From assembly GCA_000469685.2 (NCBI GenBank), contig LS997566.1, forward strand, positions 25,070,432 through 25,134,431: a DNA stretch of 64,000 bases. Reading direction: 5' to 3'. A model generated the notes under the pieces. That model was given only the letters and a program-made list of their open reading frames with translations, did no database searches and had not been told where the DNA came from. Position numbers and translations under genes: made by a program. The DNA comes from Haemonchus contortus. Taxonomy: Eukaryota > Nematoda > Chromadorea > Rhabditida > Trichostrongylidae. Position 1 is the first letter of the stretch. The number at the start of each line of letters is the position of its first letter. This document shows, piece by piece, positions 39,801-51,800 of this stretch.

Positions 39801-42800
39801 TTGAAGGTGTTTTTGACTATTTCAAAGGTATCCAAACGTACGATTAGGTTGCGACTACGCAGCTCGTCATAAGGGGCTCGCAGCTTTTTAAAGATCATTC
39901 AAGTACTATAAGTGTCTCTGATGCTGCAACAAAAGCGAAATCATTACGCTATTAATCGGAACATTCGCTTTTACCTACGAGAGCAGGAGATGGAATTTCC
40001 AACATGCACGTCACCGCAAACGAGCCTCCCATCAAGTTTTTTACAGCCTTCAGAATCGCCAAGCAAATTTGTCCCCAGTTTGGATCAAGCTCACTTCCGT
40101 AGTTTCTAGATGTCATTGCTGTATCTCATAAAATAGAACCATCCTATGCAGGATTACTGTCAAATTCCATTCTCATTTATGTTTTGACCCTGAAGGGATC
40201 AAACCATAAAAAGCCGAAATTAGTAATTTAGATAGTCGCCGTGGAAATCCTCTCCGGTCTCTGCTTTGTGCCAGAAGACGGTCACTGTAAAGTACTCAAA
40301 GCCCTCACACAGGTAATTTATAATCGTGGTATATCGATCTTTATCAAATCACCTATTTAATGATAATCATTCCAACAGGTGTCGTCAGTGTTCGGCGAAA
40401 GGACCCGCTTCCAAACACTCGTCAGCGAACTACACAGAAGGTAAGATTGGAATCAAATTCTTCTTATACTGCAATATAACGTAGTGGTGCTACTCGTGGG
40501 TGTTCATATGGAAATAGTTTACGAATTTCCAAGAAATCTCAGAACTTGAGAACATCAAGGGAATCGAAGAGCTTAGCTATAACATGTGCTTCAAGTGGTC
40601 AATAAGGGATGGTAGCCATGGAAAGACAGTCGTTGTCGATTTTTGCAGACACCAGATAGACATACGAGAAAAGTGGAATTTTTCTGAAAACTTGATTCGA
40701 AACAATCTTTCTGAGGAATTTTTTTCAATCTTGTGACTTTTGTCTTGATGATCATACATTCTCTTCAAAAAATGCTGAAAAACATGTTCCAGTCAATCAT
40801 CAGAAAAGGAAACTGATCGAACTCGGATAGCAATTCTCGGTCTAATCAACGCTTTGCTTCGGACGGGGCATGCTGAGGTAAGATCGTGTCCCCCTCTACA
40901 CATCACACCTCAATAAAGTCACCCCCTACACTTCGCTCTGGTTTAGCTTCATGTCCAGAGTTTCTTCTGAAAAAGAAGACTTTTTCTCAAGAGGGGAGAG
41001 CGCGGAATCCGTTGTTGAGCTCCGACTGGAGGTGTACACTGATTAGATGCCCTCAAACGCAATGGTGACGAAAGCGAAAAATGATGGTTCTTCGAATACA
41101 GGTGTTGAATCAGCAGGAGGAGGCGCCGGGGAGGGCTTGAACTGTACTGGTTCCCACGTAATTTGATTTTAGTTGGCTCCTGCAGAACATTTTAGTTGGC
41201 TTAGATTTCAGTTGGCTCCTTATAAATTTCTCGTAGCGGTATGTTGTTTCTCCTCACTTTTCAAACCCCCTTTTCTCAAAGTCCAAAGTGCTGGCGAAAA
41301 TTTGGTAACATGTGATTTTTGGTCCCCCGCACCTCTCAATCATTCATTCCCCTTTGGTGTCAAAGAACAGACCCGTAGCTTAGACCTCTCCCAAACGAAA
41401 CGTACATTCCCTCAGTTTTGATCCAAAATCGTTCGATGTGCGATCTTCACGAGATTATTTCCGGGCTGCGATGACTACGCCTCCGCGATGGCGCACCTTT
41501 GTGTTCTGAAAGGTTTTTTCTGATTAGCTGGAGCGTTCGGGTGTGCATTCCTATCTGAAACATGGTCTTGGAACGTCCCTGGAGCCCATTCCAAGCCACA
41601 TGTCAGCTCCTTCCATATATTGAATTGTAGGGACTGCATGGTTTATGACGCTAAATAATGACTTAGCTGCGAGAGCGATCGGCTTGACTTTGAGCCTGGA
41701 AAAAGTTGTTCCAATCACATTTTCTGTCCCCATGGTCGATCGATTTAACTTGAATGACAGATCTGTCGCGGGGCTCTCACGCCGTCATTTCCATTTCTTC
41801 CGCCTTCGAAGGCATGACAGCCTTCTGACGGCGGTCCCATTAACTTTTGAAGGACCTCGCTATCAGCGAACTTTCACTTAAGCATTTCTCTCGATAGCGC
41901 TATCGCATTCTTCTTCTTTATCGGTAGAGTTGTTGAAGTGAGAACTGCTAGGTACTATGCAATTGTCTTCGTGAGCTATATGTTTCCTTTCAGTCCTCGC
42001 TCGAGTTCAGAGTGCATCTACGTTGCGAGTTCCTCATGCTCGGAATGGCTCGGGCGGCCACTCTGATACGCCCACAGGCTTCGAACCGGCTCCAGGATCA
42101 TCTGGATCTTTTCGAGATGATGCGAAAGGAGGATGAAATCGTTCTTTCTGGGTAATTTATTATTTTAACTCTGTGCTGTTCGATTCCTCTCACCTCACAC
42201 CCAGTGCGTCGCTCTCTCACCTCACTCTCACGCTTTTCTAGTAATATGTAAATCGAGAATCCGCTAATTTTTGATATTTTTTCAGAGGGAATTCTGAAGA
42301 TTCGGGAGCTTCATCGCCAGTGAATTTCGAGAGTGCCAGCGATATTGCCGAAGCGCTTCATTCAAAGCTGAGAAGTTCACCGGCTCTTCCACATTTCATG
42401 TCCCTTCTGCAGCACCTGTTCATGGTAACTACTTCTTCCTCCCATCGAGATGTAGAACAGGGGATTAGCGGCGTAGGCAAGAGGGCAGACAGAACCTGCC
42501 GTAAAAACTTTGATCTCACGAAAAAACACGTATTTGCATTTTTATTGAGCTTAAATTATATTTTTCCAAAGTCGAACGTCCTGGTGGACTGAGCTTCTCA
42601 AGCTTGACAAAAAGAATTCAAAACAATCAGACTTATACATATTGGAAAAGCTCAGATCGATGCCGAACTCAAGTTGAGGGCTTGTCCTAGTTTGAATGAT
42701 AATTTTGAAATCGATGATTAATCTTGGACTATGGTCTGCGCTCACATTGTGACCATTTCGATACCAGATGATCCTGCCCCAGTATGTGGCCCTGTACACC

Positions 42801-45800
42801 GGAAGTACAAAGTATCTTTGAATTTCATGGACACCTCTTATTTCCTGGGTGGTGCATTAGGAACGAATGGTCGCGTCGCGGTGAGAGGGGCGTCGCGCGC
42901 GAAGGGATGTAGCAGGATGCAGCAGTAGGTAAGAATTACAAGAACAAAGCACTAATAGTAGAATTATGCATAAAATAATGATCGCATATAGATTGAGCTG
43001 TATGAAAAACGCTAGAGCTGTAATAACGGCGAATGGGTGGTCCGCGACAAATCGTCTAACGCCCGTCTCCCTTATTTCCTTACTAAACCAAATTTTACAA
43101 GCAGTAGGCACTTTTCAATTCCCCAGATCGAATGCTTGGCAATAATACATAAACCATAAGAAGCGAAAACGTTGTTTATTTCCGATTTCTGCCTCACGTT
43201 CTTCTATGGCGATATTCCAAAGGCCGGGACGTCAGCATACAATTCATGTGGCCGGCGTAGGGTATTGAGCGATACGCTGGAAATCAGCCATCGCACTAGC
43301 GATTCGTGCGAGGATTTTTAATCAGTGGGGGTTTTTTTTCCAAAAGATCGACTTCCCATTTGGCCATGTGTCATGCGCCGTGCAACATGAATCGCACTAT
43401 TTGTTCAGTATTAAGAAAAGAGCTTAAGGCAAAAAAAGAAGCAAACCAATATTTTCGATGACAGACGTTATACCCGATCTCCCACGTTCACAGGCACGCA
43501 GACAGGAGTGACACGGGCAATGTGGCACGCTGCTCGTGTACATGATCCCAGACAACTATGTTCTAGTCCAGGGGTGCTCTATGCACCACTGCATGGTGCA
43601 TAGAGCATCCCTGGAGATTGTTTTGGAAATTCGATTATTATATAACCCAGCGATAAAATTCAGTTAGTTGATTCAGGTTCGTTCAGATTATTTCGAAATG
43701 ACTTTCCAAATATAAGATTATGCCGCAAAAAACAGTTCACGAAAATTTTGGAGTATTTGTTTTAGACACTAAAGGAAGTAATAGTCCAGAATAGGAAGGG
43801 GTATTTGGACGAGCTGTCCAAATGTGTATGCCTTTCGTACAGCTGGTTACAGTAAGCTGCCTGTAGCACCATTCCTACCGATACAGTATATATCGGTATC
43901 GTATCGGTAGGAATGGTGCTACCTCGGGTAACGGAACTTCTCCCCTATCGCGGCATTCTCCATTGCGGCATGCGGCAAATGTCTTTGCAATTACCGTACC
44001 CACCCCGCCTCCCGCCAATCGATAGGACACGATATTTTTCCTTGACTGGCTTGCTTTTTCATAGGATGTTATCGCTTTTTCTTCTGTTTCTTTTTAGTTT
44101 TCATGTTTATTAGACTTGATTAATCGAAATGACTCCTCCCATATAAACGACGATCAAGATCGCATTGGAACTGAAAAGAGCGGCCAGCCAATACAAATAA
44201 TTAAAGGACTCCCTACCTCACAAATTGCCCGCTCCAATCTTCCATCGCAATCCTGCGATAGGCGGCGGGTGCGGCGTGTGCGACGCCGTGTTAGGGGAGA
44301 AGTTCCTGGACCCGTGCTACCTCCACAGTCTCCACAAGATTTCAGAACGCGTACGCATCTGAGTGTGTTTTGAGGCCCTTATTACGCACTATCCAGACCG
44401 TGTTTCGTCCCGTCAGCGTCCCTTTTACTATCCTTGTAGGTCACAAGTTCATTTGAGGGGGTAATCTCACAAACCATTTTTAGCGTGGACTGTGCCTTTG
44501 AATAGGGCTTCTATAGAGAAAAGCTTTTGCAGAGCCTGATGACCATGTTTCAGACCTCGAAATCTGAGTCGAGTGGTATAATCAGCGTAATATTCAGTAC
44601 CATTTCGTGTAGGCTCACAACCAGCTTGGCACAATCTTTGCAACATAAACCTGTGAACCGTCGCTATTTCTCATCCCTTTGAAGGCATAGAAATTCTTTA
44701 AGTGACATTAACATTTTTGATGTGACTGGAGTGTTCGTAGGCCGACATGTCACGAGGGCCTGTCGCCTGCGAATGTCCGTGGTCAGCTCTGCAGTTTCCA
44801 GTGGCACCCCTTGGAGGAACGGACTTCGCCACCATCCCTTTAAAGGCATAGTCCAGTATAGTTTTGGGTAATCCAGATTGTGACGAAAAATGGAAGATAA
44901 GATTTAAAATAGCGCGATGAAGGCGATTCGGTGTTTCCAAAATGGCAAACGCTTCGAAAAAACGGTAAAAAGGGGGCTAGACGAGAACGAGACCAGGAGA
45001 ATGAAGAAGGGTGGGGCGTTTTGACAAGCTATACAATGTGGGCATTGCGGATGTGGGTCCTGATGCAAATGACTGACTACGGCAAGCAAAAAATCATTCA
45101 CTTATAAGCATAAGTAAACAAAAAAACCCTAGTAACAGCAAAAAATAGCGGTACTATTCTACTATTACACCCCCAAAAACTCAAAATTTTAATTTTCGAT
45201 GAAACTTCGCCTATAGGGGTAATCCGATGCCCTGATAACGAATATGACCTTCATTTTTGGCGTTGGCGCCATTTGACGTTAATTGGCGCCAATTTGGCGC
45301 CAAGGGTGTTTTCACCAAATTTGCTAAAAACTTGCGTTTAGGGGTTATTTAAGGTCCTGATAACGAATGCAACATTCATTTTTGGCGCTGGCGCCATTTG
45401 GCTCCAATTGGCGCCAATTTGGCGCCAAGGGTGTTTTCACCAAATTTGCTAAAAACTTGCGTTTAGGGGTTATTTAAGGTCCTGATAACGAATGTAACAT
45501 TCATTTTTGGCGCTGGCGCCATTTGGCTCCAATTGGCGTCAATTTGGCGCCAATTGGGGCCAAATCGCGACAACGCCAAAAATGAAGGTCGTATTCGTTA
45601 TCAGGGCATCGGATTACCCCTATAGGCGAAGTTTCATCGAAAATTAAAATTTTGAGTTTTTGGGGGTGTAACAGTAGAGTAGTTCTGGGGGTGTAATAGT
45701 AGAATAGTACCAAAATAGCTAACCTTTTTCAGCCTCTAGGTGTAGGAAATTAAATAAGGGATCGCGGAAGCAAAAAGAAAAACAGAGGAAAAAAGAATGG

Positions 45801-48800
45801 GAGAAAAACATCGCCTCATCACTCGGCGACCAGCTGATTGTGTGTGTGGGTATTAGAACGAATGATTGCAATCTGTCTCGACTCGACGCTCATCTGACGT
45901 AACATCGATCGAGGGGCGGGAAGGCCGTCAGCAACAGGGAATCATCGTGGCTGTGCCTTCAAGTGAAAGGAGAGGAATCTCAGCGAGGAGGTCAACCAAG
46001 GAATGAATAAAACCAATCCTCTCGCAGTGCTACTGGTAGGGTTCGGAAAGCTCTCCTGTACGCAAAAATGAAGGGCTTTGCAGCGGTAGGAGATTCAGCA
46101 TGGGTCGTTCAGGCAGAGGTTCCAAATTCGCGAGCTGAAGCAACGAGCAAATAACTGCGCAGACGGATTGTTACAACTAGCTAAGATTGCGTATGTAGGT
46201 ACATTCCAGGTACCATCAGACGAGAAGCACCTTCCACTGTGGCGGCTCTTTGACTTAATTCTACAGCATCTCACACTTCAAGCAACCGTTCAAGGAATGA
46301 GTGACGTCGAAGAAACGTTCGCGTCCACAGTTGACATGGAGGAGATATTAACGAGGTACGTTGCTAGCAGTATGTGGATTTTCAAGAGGAGATCACTAAT
46401 CTGACAGGTTGCACACGCACTGTGACTATGAGCGTTTGGAAAGCGACATGGAGCGCATGAAGGAAGAGTTGGATCAGGAGAGGGTCCGAGCAATGGAACT
46501 CGACAATCGCATAGCCGACCTCAACGACGGGCGAGACAGCATATCGAGCAGGTGCACTTTCTAAATTCTCTTTGTTGAACTATGTAGGTAATGGAACTCA
46601 TTCAGAATTTCGAATATTTCGTCATCCCCTTCCGATCCTTGTCCCTCAATGTCGCCACTGCCTCCTATTTGCCCACCAGCGATAGCTCCTCCGCCGCCTC
46701 CACCATCGCTTGTTCTCGGAACGATGAGAAATGATGAGGTTTGCTCCATGTTCCATACTCACCATTCTTCGCTCAGGTTCTCAATCTGTTGTAGACTGAA
46801 GTAGGCCTAGTGTTGCAATGACTCCGTTAGACGAATAACCTCATTCGTTCCCGCAACAGCCTCTGACGGAAATTAAATTTGATCTGATTTTTTTTCTTGA
46901 ACTTCCAGACCCAGAAACGTGTACCGAAGCCAACTGGATCTTTGAAGTCATTCAACTGGTTGAAACTCACCGAGTCAAAGGTCAAAGGAACGGCGTGGGA
47001 GTTTATTGAAGATGAGAAGATGTACAAGCAGGTGAGCAACCTCAACAACCATGAACGACATTTGAGGTTATGATCAACCGCGTGCAGTCCGAGTGACTCA
47101 CAAGAGAAATAAATTGCTAAAAGGCAGTGGGGACCAGGGAACACTACCGTACAAGCACATACCCTTTATTTATTAGCTACTTGAAGTGAAATGTTAAGTT
47201 TAGTTGGACCTGGAGAATGTGGCTTCAACTTTTGCGTCGAGCTCACAAAAGGAGGAGGACATCGACTTTTACAGCACGGTGTCCAGAAGAACCAGGGATA
47301 TACAGGTAGTCAGAAGCCAACCAATCCGAGGGTTTTTTGCGGAGAGCGGATTGGCTGATTCGATCACTTCCAGGTTTCTGTGATCGATCCTAGAAGGTAT
47401 CAGAACTGCACAATCATGCTCTCCAAGCTGAAGCTTTCTCATAGAGAAATTCGGGCAGCTCTTTTAGCGATGGATGACAAAGGAAAACTTCCCAAAGATA
47501 TGCTTGAGCAAGTAAGTGCTTAGCGTTTCGTTACTCTCCAAATGATCCTTCCACTGCTTCAGGCAAGCAGTGCGAAAAAAACTGCGTAAAAAGTTTCCAG
47601 AGAAGTCACCCTTTGCCCCTGGTATACCATGGAAGATCCAATATCCCCTTTCTAGATGCTTAAGTTCGTGCCGAGCAAGGAGGAAATCAACTTACTCAGG
47701 AATGCCGTCAATCGGCACAATTCACCATCTGTTCTGGCCTTGGCGGATCGCTACCTCTATGAAATGGCTCAGTGAGTGTTTATAGTCATATATACAATTT
47801 GCAACGACGGCCAACCTTTCAGAATTCCACGGTTCGAGCACCGTCTTCGTTCCCTCTACATCATCAGAACATTCCAGGAGAGATTTGACTGTCTCACTCC
47901 GCACATACAAAGTAAGTCCGAACAAACTCATTCTAAGGGGTTGGCAGCACTTGTTACCGCAATTGTCCTTCTTGGAATACGTTTCATGTGAGAGACAAGT
48001 CGGTATGGAATCTAATTGTGGCCAAGGGAAGGAGACCTATACAACTGAAATTCTCTATGCATGGAATTGCCATTCCACGGCAGGTCATAGCAGTGGCACA
48101 CCTGTCAAGTTTATTCATAAGTTGACTGATGAAGAGAGGAAACTAATTGCATCTACTCTTATAAATCGATTAACCGCCTAGTTTCCTTATTCATATGAGG
48201 AGATCGATAGCGGAATCGACAGCGTTTATACAGAATCACCGAAGGGGAGCCATCTACCTTCTAGAAATGAAAATCTGTCTGCTTTCTCAATTATCACACT
48301 TTGTGACGTAATGTCATGCCCGCCACCTTTCAAATCACTTCAAAGGCACAGTCAACGTCGATTTTGGTTCACCCAGATCAAGGGAATAATTAATGAGATG
48401 GCGGTGTATAGAACACGAGAATGGAAAAAGGAAGTTGAGCGAGAAGTGGGCGAAAAAATGTGTGGAAGGGGCATTCGAACGAGCTCTTCAGTGGCTGCCT
48501 TCATAGTCTGCCGGTTAGCCCGCGAGCGAGCGAGCGCGCGCGCCGGCCGGGGGACTACTCGGCCTGCGGTATCGGTCCACATTCAGTTGGCCGGCCGACG
48601 GAATATGAAGCCAGCCAGTGAGTGCTATTTCGTACAACTGGCTGCCGCGAGTAAATACGTCTTTTAATGTCATCCTACATCACGGCTGTCTCCGCAGTCG
48701 GTTGCATGTTTAACGTGTGGGTAGTGGTGCGAATAGTGCAACATCTGCAGTCTCGACAACTCGTGTGAGTCTCGCCCGCCTTCAGACGCGAACGCTTCTA

Positions 48801-51800
48801 AGCAGGTATTCGGGAACTTTTGAAGCCCTATACAGTCCCTTTTTCTATCCGGAAGCGTCCTTTGGGCTAGCCTTGGAGGCCACACGCTAGTTCTAGGAGG
48901 GAAACTCGAAAGCCATTCTCATCGTAAACTGTGGACGAGTGCTGCAGAGCGGACAGAAGGAAGAAAATCCAGTACGGGCACACAGCTCTTACAGTAGTTA
49001 TGCCGTGCAGGATTACTGTGAGAGCCGAGTGCCATACTGAATTTTCGTTTCTAAGCAGAGTGGAAGCCATCAAAGAGCATCTTCCGCCGTTTGTATGCAA
49101 CTGAGGCGTTGGTATTTACTGCGCGCCATTTTCGAGAATGCACCACTCAACTCCCTAACTAACCCACCTCCCGGGTCCTTGCCTAAAACCCCTTTTCCAT
49201 GCATCGTATACGTGGCGGGTTAGGATTTGTGCATTCAAATGAGGTTATACTGTGAAATTAAATATATTAGAAATTCTGCAGAATTCGAAGGATGCTCTTT
49301 GATGCCTTCCGCTCGGTACCGTCACTCTGTAGTGTGCCTCTAAAACAATTATTCTTTTCTAGTCGATTTCAAATTCAGGGTGCTATCATTTCGGCATTCC
49401 TAACATGAATGGAGGATGTCAGAGTTAAGCAAAATCTTAGAGGGAAGGGTTCAATTCCTGATTAGAAGGTCTAGGAGACTCACAGTGTCCTGCTTGATTA
49501 CTACTGGAGCATCTGTTGGTTATTTGTTGAGCATCGCTATTGAAAAGACCGGAGCAGAAGTCACGTGCCGTGCGCGAAAAGTGCAGTTCACCCGCGATCT
49601 ATTGGCGTCTTTTTTCCCAAGCGTTCTGATACCTGGGGATCTCAATTTTGGTAGAGATGCAGGCGGCAGGATGGAAGCGCGAATGGCGGGTGGTGGGAGT
49701 GGATTCTGGAGACTGGTGCAAATGGGAAAGTGGGGAATCCGAAATCGTCAATCCTGTCTTATTGCATTCTAGATTTTGTAGCGATAATTCACAACATGGC
49801 TACCTTCTCATGTGTAGTCTTGATGTGGGGGCAGGGGTACACAGTTCTGGTAGGGATATCCCGCTGGGGGGATTGGCCCATACACCCTACTCGATGTGCT
49901 CTTGTTTCTTCGAGAAAAGAAGGAAGGGATTAGTGATAGGTCTCAGGGAGGCAATTCAAACCTAGCATAAGGAATAGAGCCCGGCGCTGTGGCGACTCTT
50001 TTCAAATCCCATAAACCTGCTGTAGAGAGTTTATGTGCAGCTGTCTCTGAAGGTTTTCGTCCATGTGCCTTATAAGTGCAGAACACTTATGTCTTAAGTA
50101 GAAAGATTTGTGTTGAACCCGGCGTTTACGTGCTTATCATGAATTTTGCGTGAAATCTCATTAAACAATATAATAGCCACCGAGATCGTCGATTGGTATG
50201 TCATCGAATGCCTGCTTCGACGGGGCGGATAAATGGCAGAAGTGCAAACAAATTCTCATTTTGCCTCCGTTGGAGCATAGGGGCTACGCAGTGGTCAGGG
50301 GTAAACAAGAAAATAAATGATTTAAAACCCTTTCTCGATTTGTAATATAGTCTCGAATAAGTAGAATGGGACAGCACCTCCCATCAAAGTTTGGAAATTT
50401 TTTGACGAGTCAGTTTCCCAACACGCGGTCAGGCGGCGCTGTCGTGAAGAAGACGAACATTGCCTTGCTGCGGACGCTTCATTCGAATAACGTCGGCCAC
50501 ACTCTGTAGCTGAGAAGCGTAAGTCTCTGCCGTAGGTCACGGTGAAACCCTCGAAAAATTATCCGAAGTAGAGCATTCCTTGAGAATCCCACCAGCAAAA
50601 CAGCAAAACCTCCCTGATGTAGCCCATTACCCTGCTGTCTTGAAGGAGTTTCGTCACGAGACACCCGAGACACAGACTTCTGCGACAGCCGTATGATTAT
50701 GCCCTTACAATGATTCGTAAAAACGATAGCTCTCATACAGCTACGGTCGTCAGTTGAAGGTTGGGGTCATTGCGAATAACTTAAAACTTATATATATATA
50801 TAAAACTTACCTAAAACATATATATATATACCATCAAATAGATTTCTCCCTGCTGCCTGAGTTTATGAAATTGCGGAGCCCAATGAAAATCTTGATTTCA
50901 TTTCATCTCCAGTTAGCCTATGTAGTGTCTCGCCACTGATCATTCACTCATCGATTTGGGAGGTCTCGAAACCTCATTTGGCCGTTGCAAAAGTCATATA
51001 GATCACTTGGAAGTTTCTGCTTTTTAGGTGTCACGAAAGCATCATCAGCAGTTTCTTCCAGTAAGAAATTCAAGCAATTGTTGGCATTGGTACTGGCTCT
51101 CGGCAATTATCTCAACTATGGCAAAAGGAATGGAAACGCGTTCGGTACGATCACTCTTCATTTGTCTGACCTAAATCGTCTTCCGTGACCATTCTAGAGT
51201 TCTTGCAAACGCGTACTAGCCCGTACAATGTTTTATACCAGTTGAGCTGTGCATGCTGACACGTACATTGTATGTCCACGACCGCTCATCTACGATGTAG
51301 TCATTAGCAGAATGTTTGATGTATAGAATGAGATGGTTCTATAGATTCGAACGCTGAATCCGATTTGACGGCATCCGCTTGATGTAGTTCACTTGACCAG
51401 AAAAACTCGCCAACCTTTCGCAAAATAACAGCAGCTAGTAAATCGTCAACTCAAAACACTTTATATCCAGTAAAGCTTACAGTGCAGGTTCAATGCTGAT
51501 ATTGGCTGATCGGCTCAACCACGTTGCGCCTGCGAGTGCAGTTACGCTATGGCATATAATGAACATAGCACAGTCATTAAGAAAGCAAGGGCAAGCGAGG
51601 TCTCGTTGCTGTGAAAGAGCATGGCGCCCCGTTAGCCCAAGTACGCGTTCGAGTCGCGTCCGACGCTGGAGTTTTGCCCATAACTTATCAACCTTGTGAG
51701 AATTACTGGTGGTTGATCTAGCCCTGTCGACCCAGTCAAGACCCATGCCCCTAGAAAAGTTTGACCACCCTTCTTTTACGTGCCCCTAACCACTTTTTTC

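Larger units (their letters stand above)
42425..46209 (+). other. daam-1: Formin intron 10 (3.8 kb), nested repeats
   Basis: Donor GTAACT and acceptor ATTCCAG. It contains the inverted MITE at 42854, a hairpin at 43568, the TIR-family copies at 43725 and 44840 and the 8-bp-TSD MITE at 45150. Confidence 0.65.
47912..51027 (+). other. daam-1: Formin intron 18 (3.1 kb)
   Basis: Donor GTAAGT and acceptor TTTTTAG, splitting FH2 between [15 protein letters not shown] and the GNYLNYG helix. Contains a TIR-family copy with the GC-rich fold-back inside it and an (AT)n run near 50784-50831. No embedded gene seen. Confidence 0.65.

Noticed and set aside
47563..47655. CTTCAG acceptor-like site upstream of formin exon 17
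   Set aside because: The frame after it reaches a stop within nine codons, while the CTTTCTAG at 47655 keeps phase and starts at the conserved MLKFVPS.
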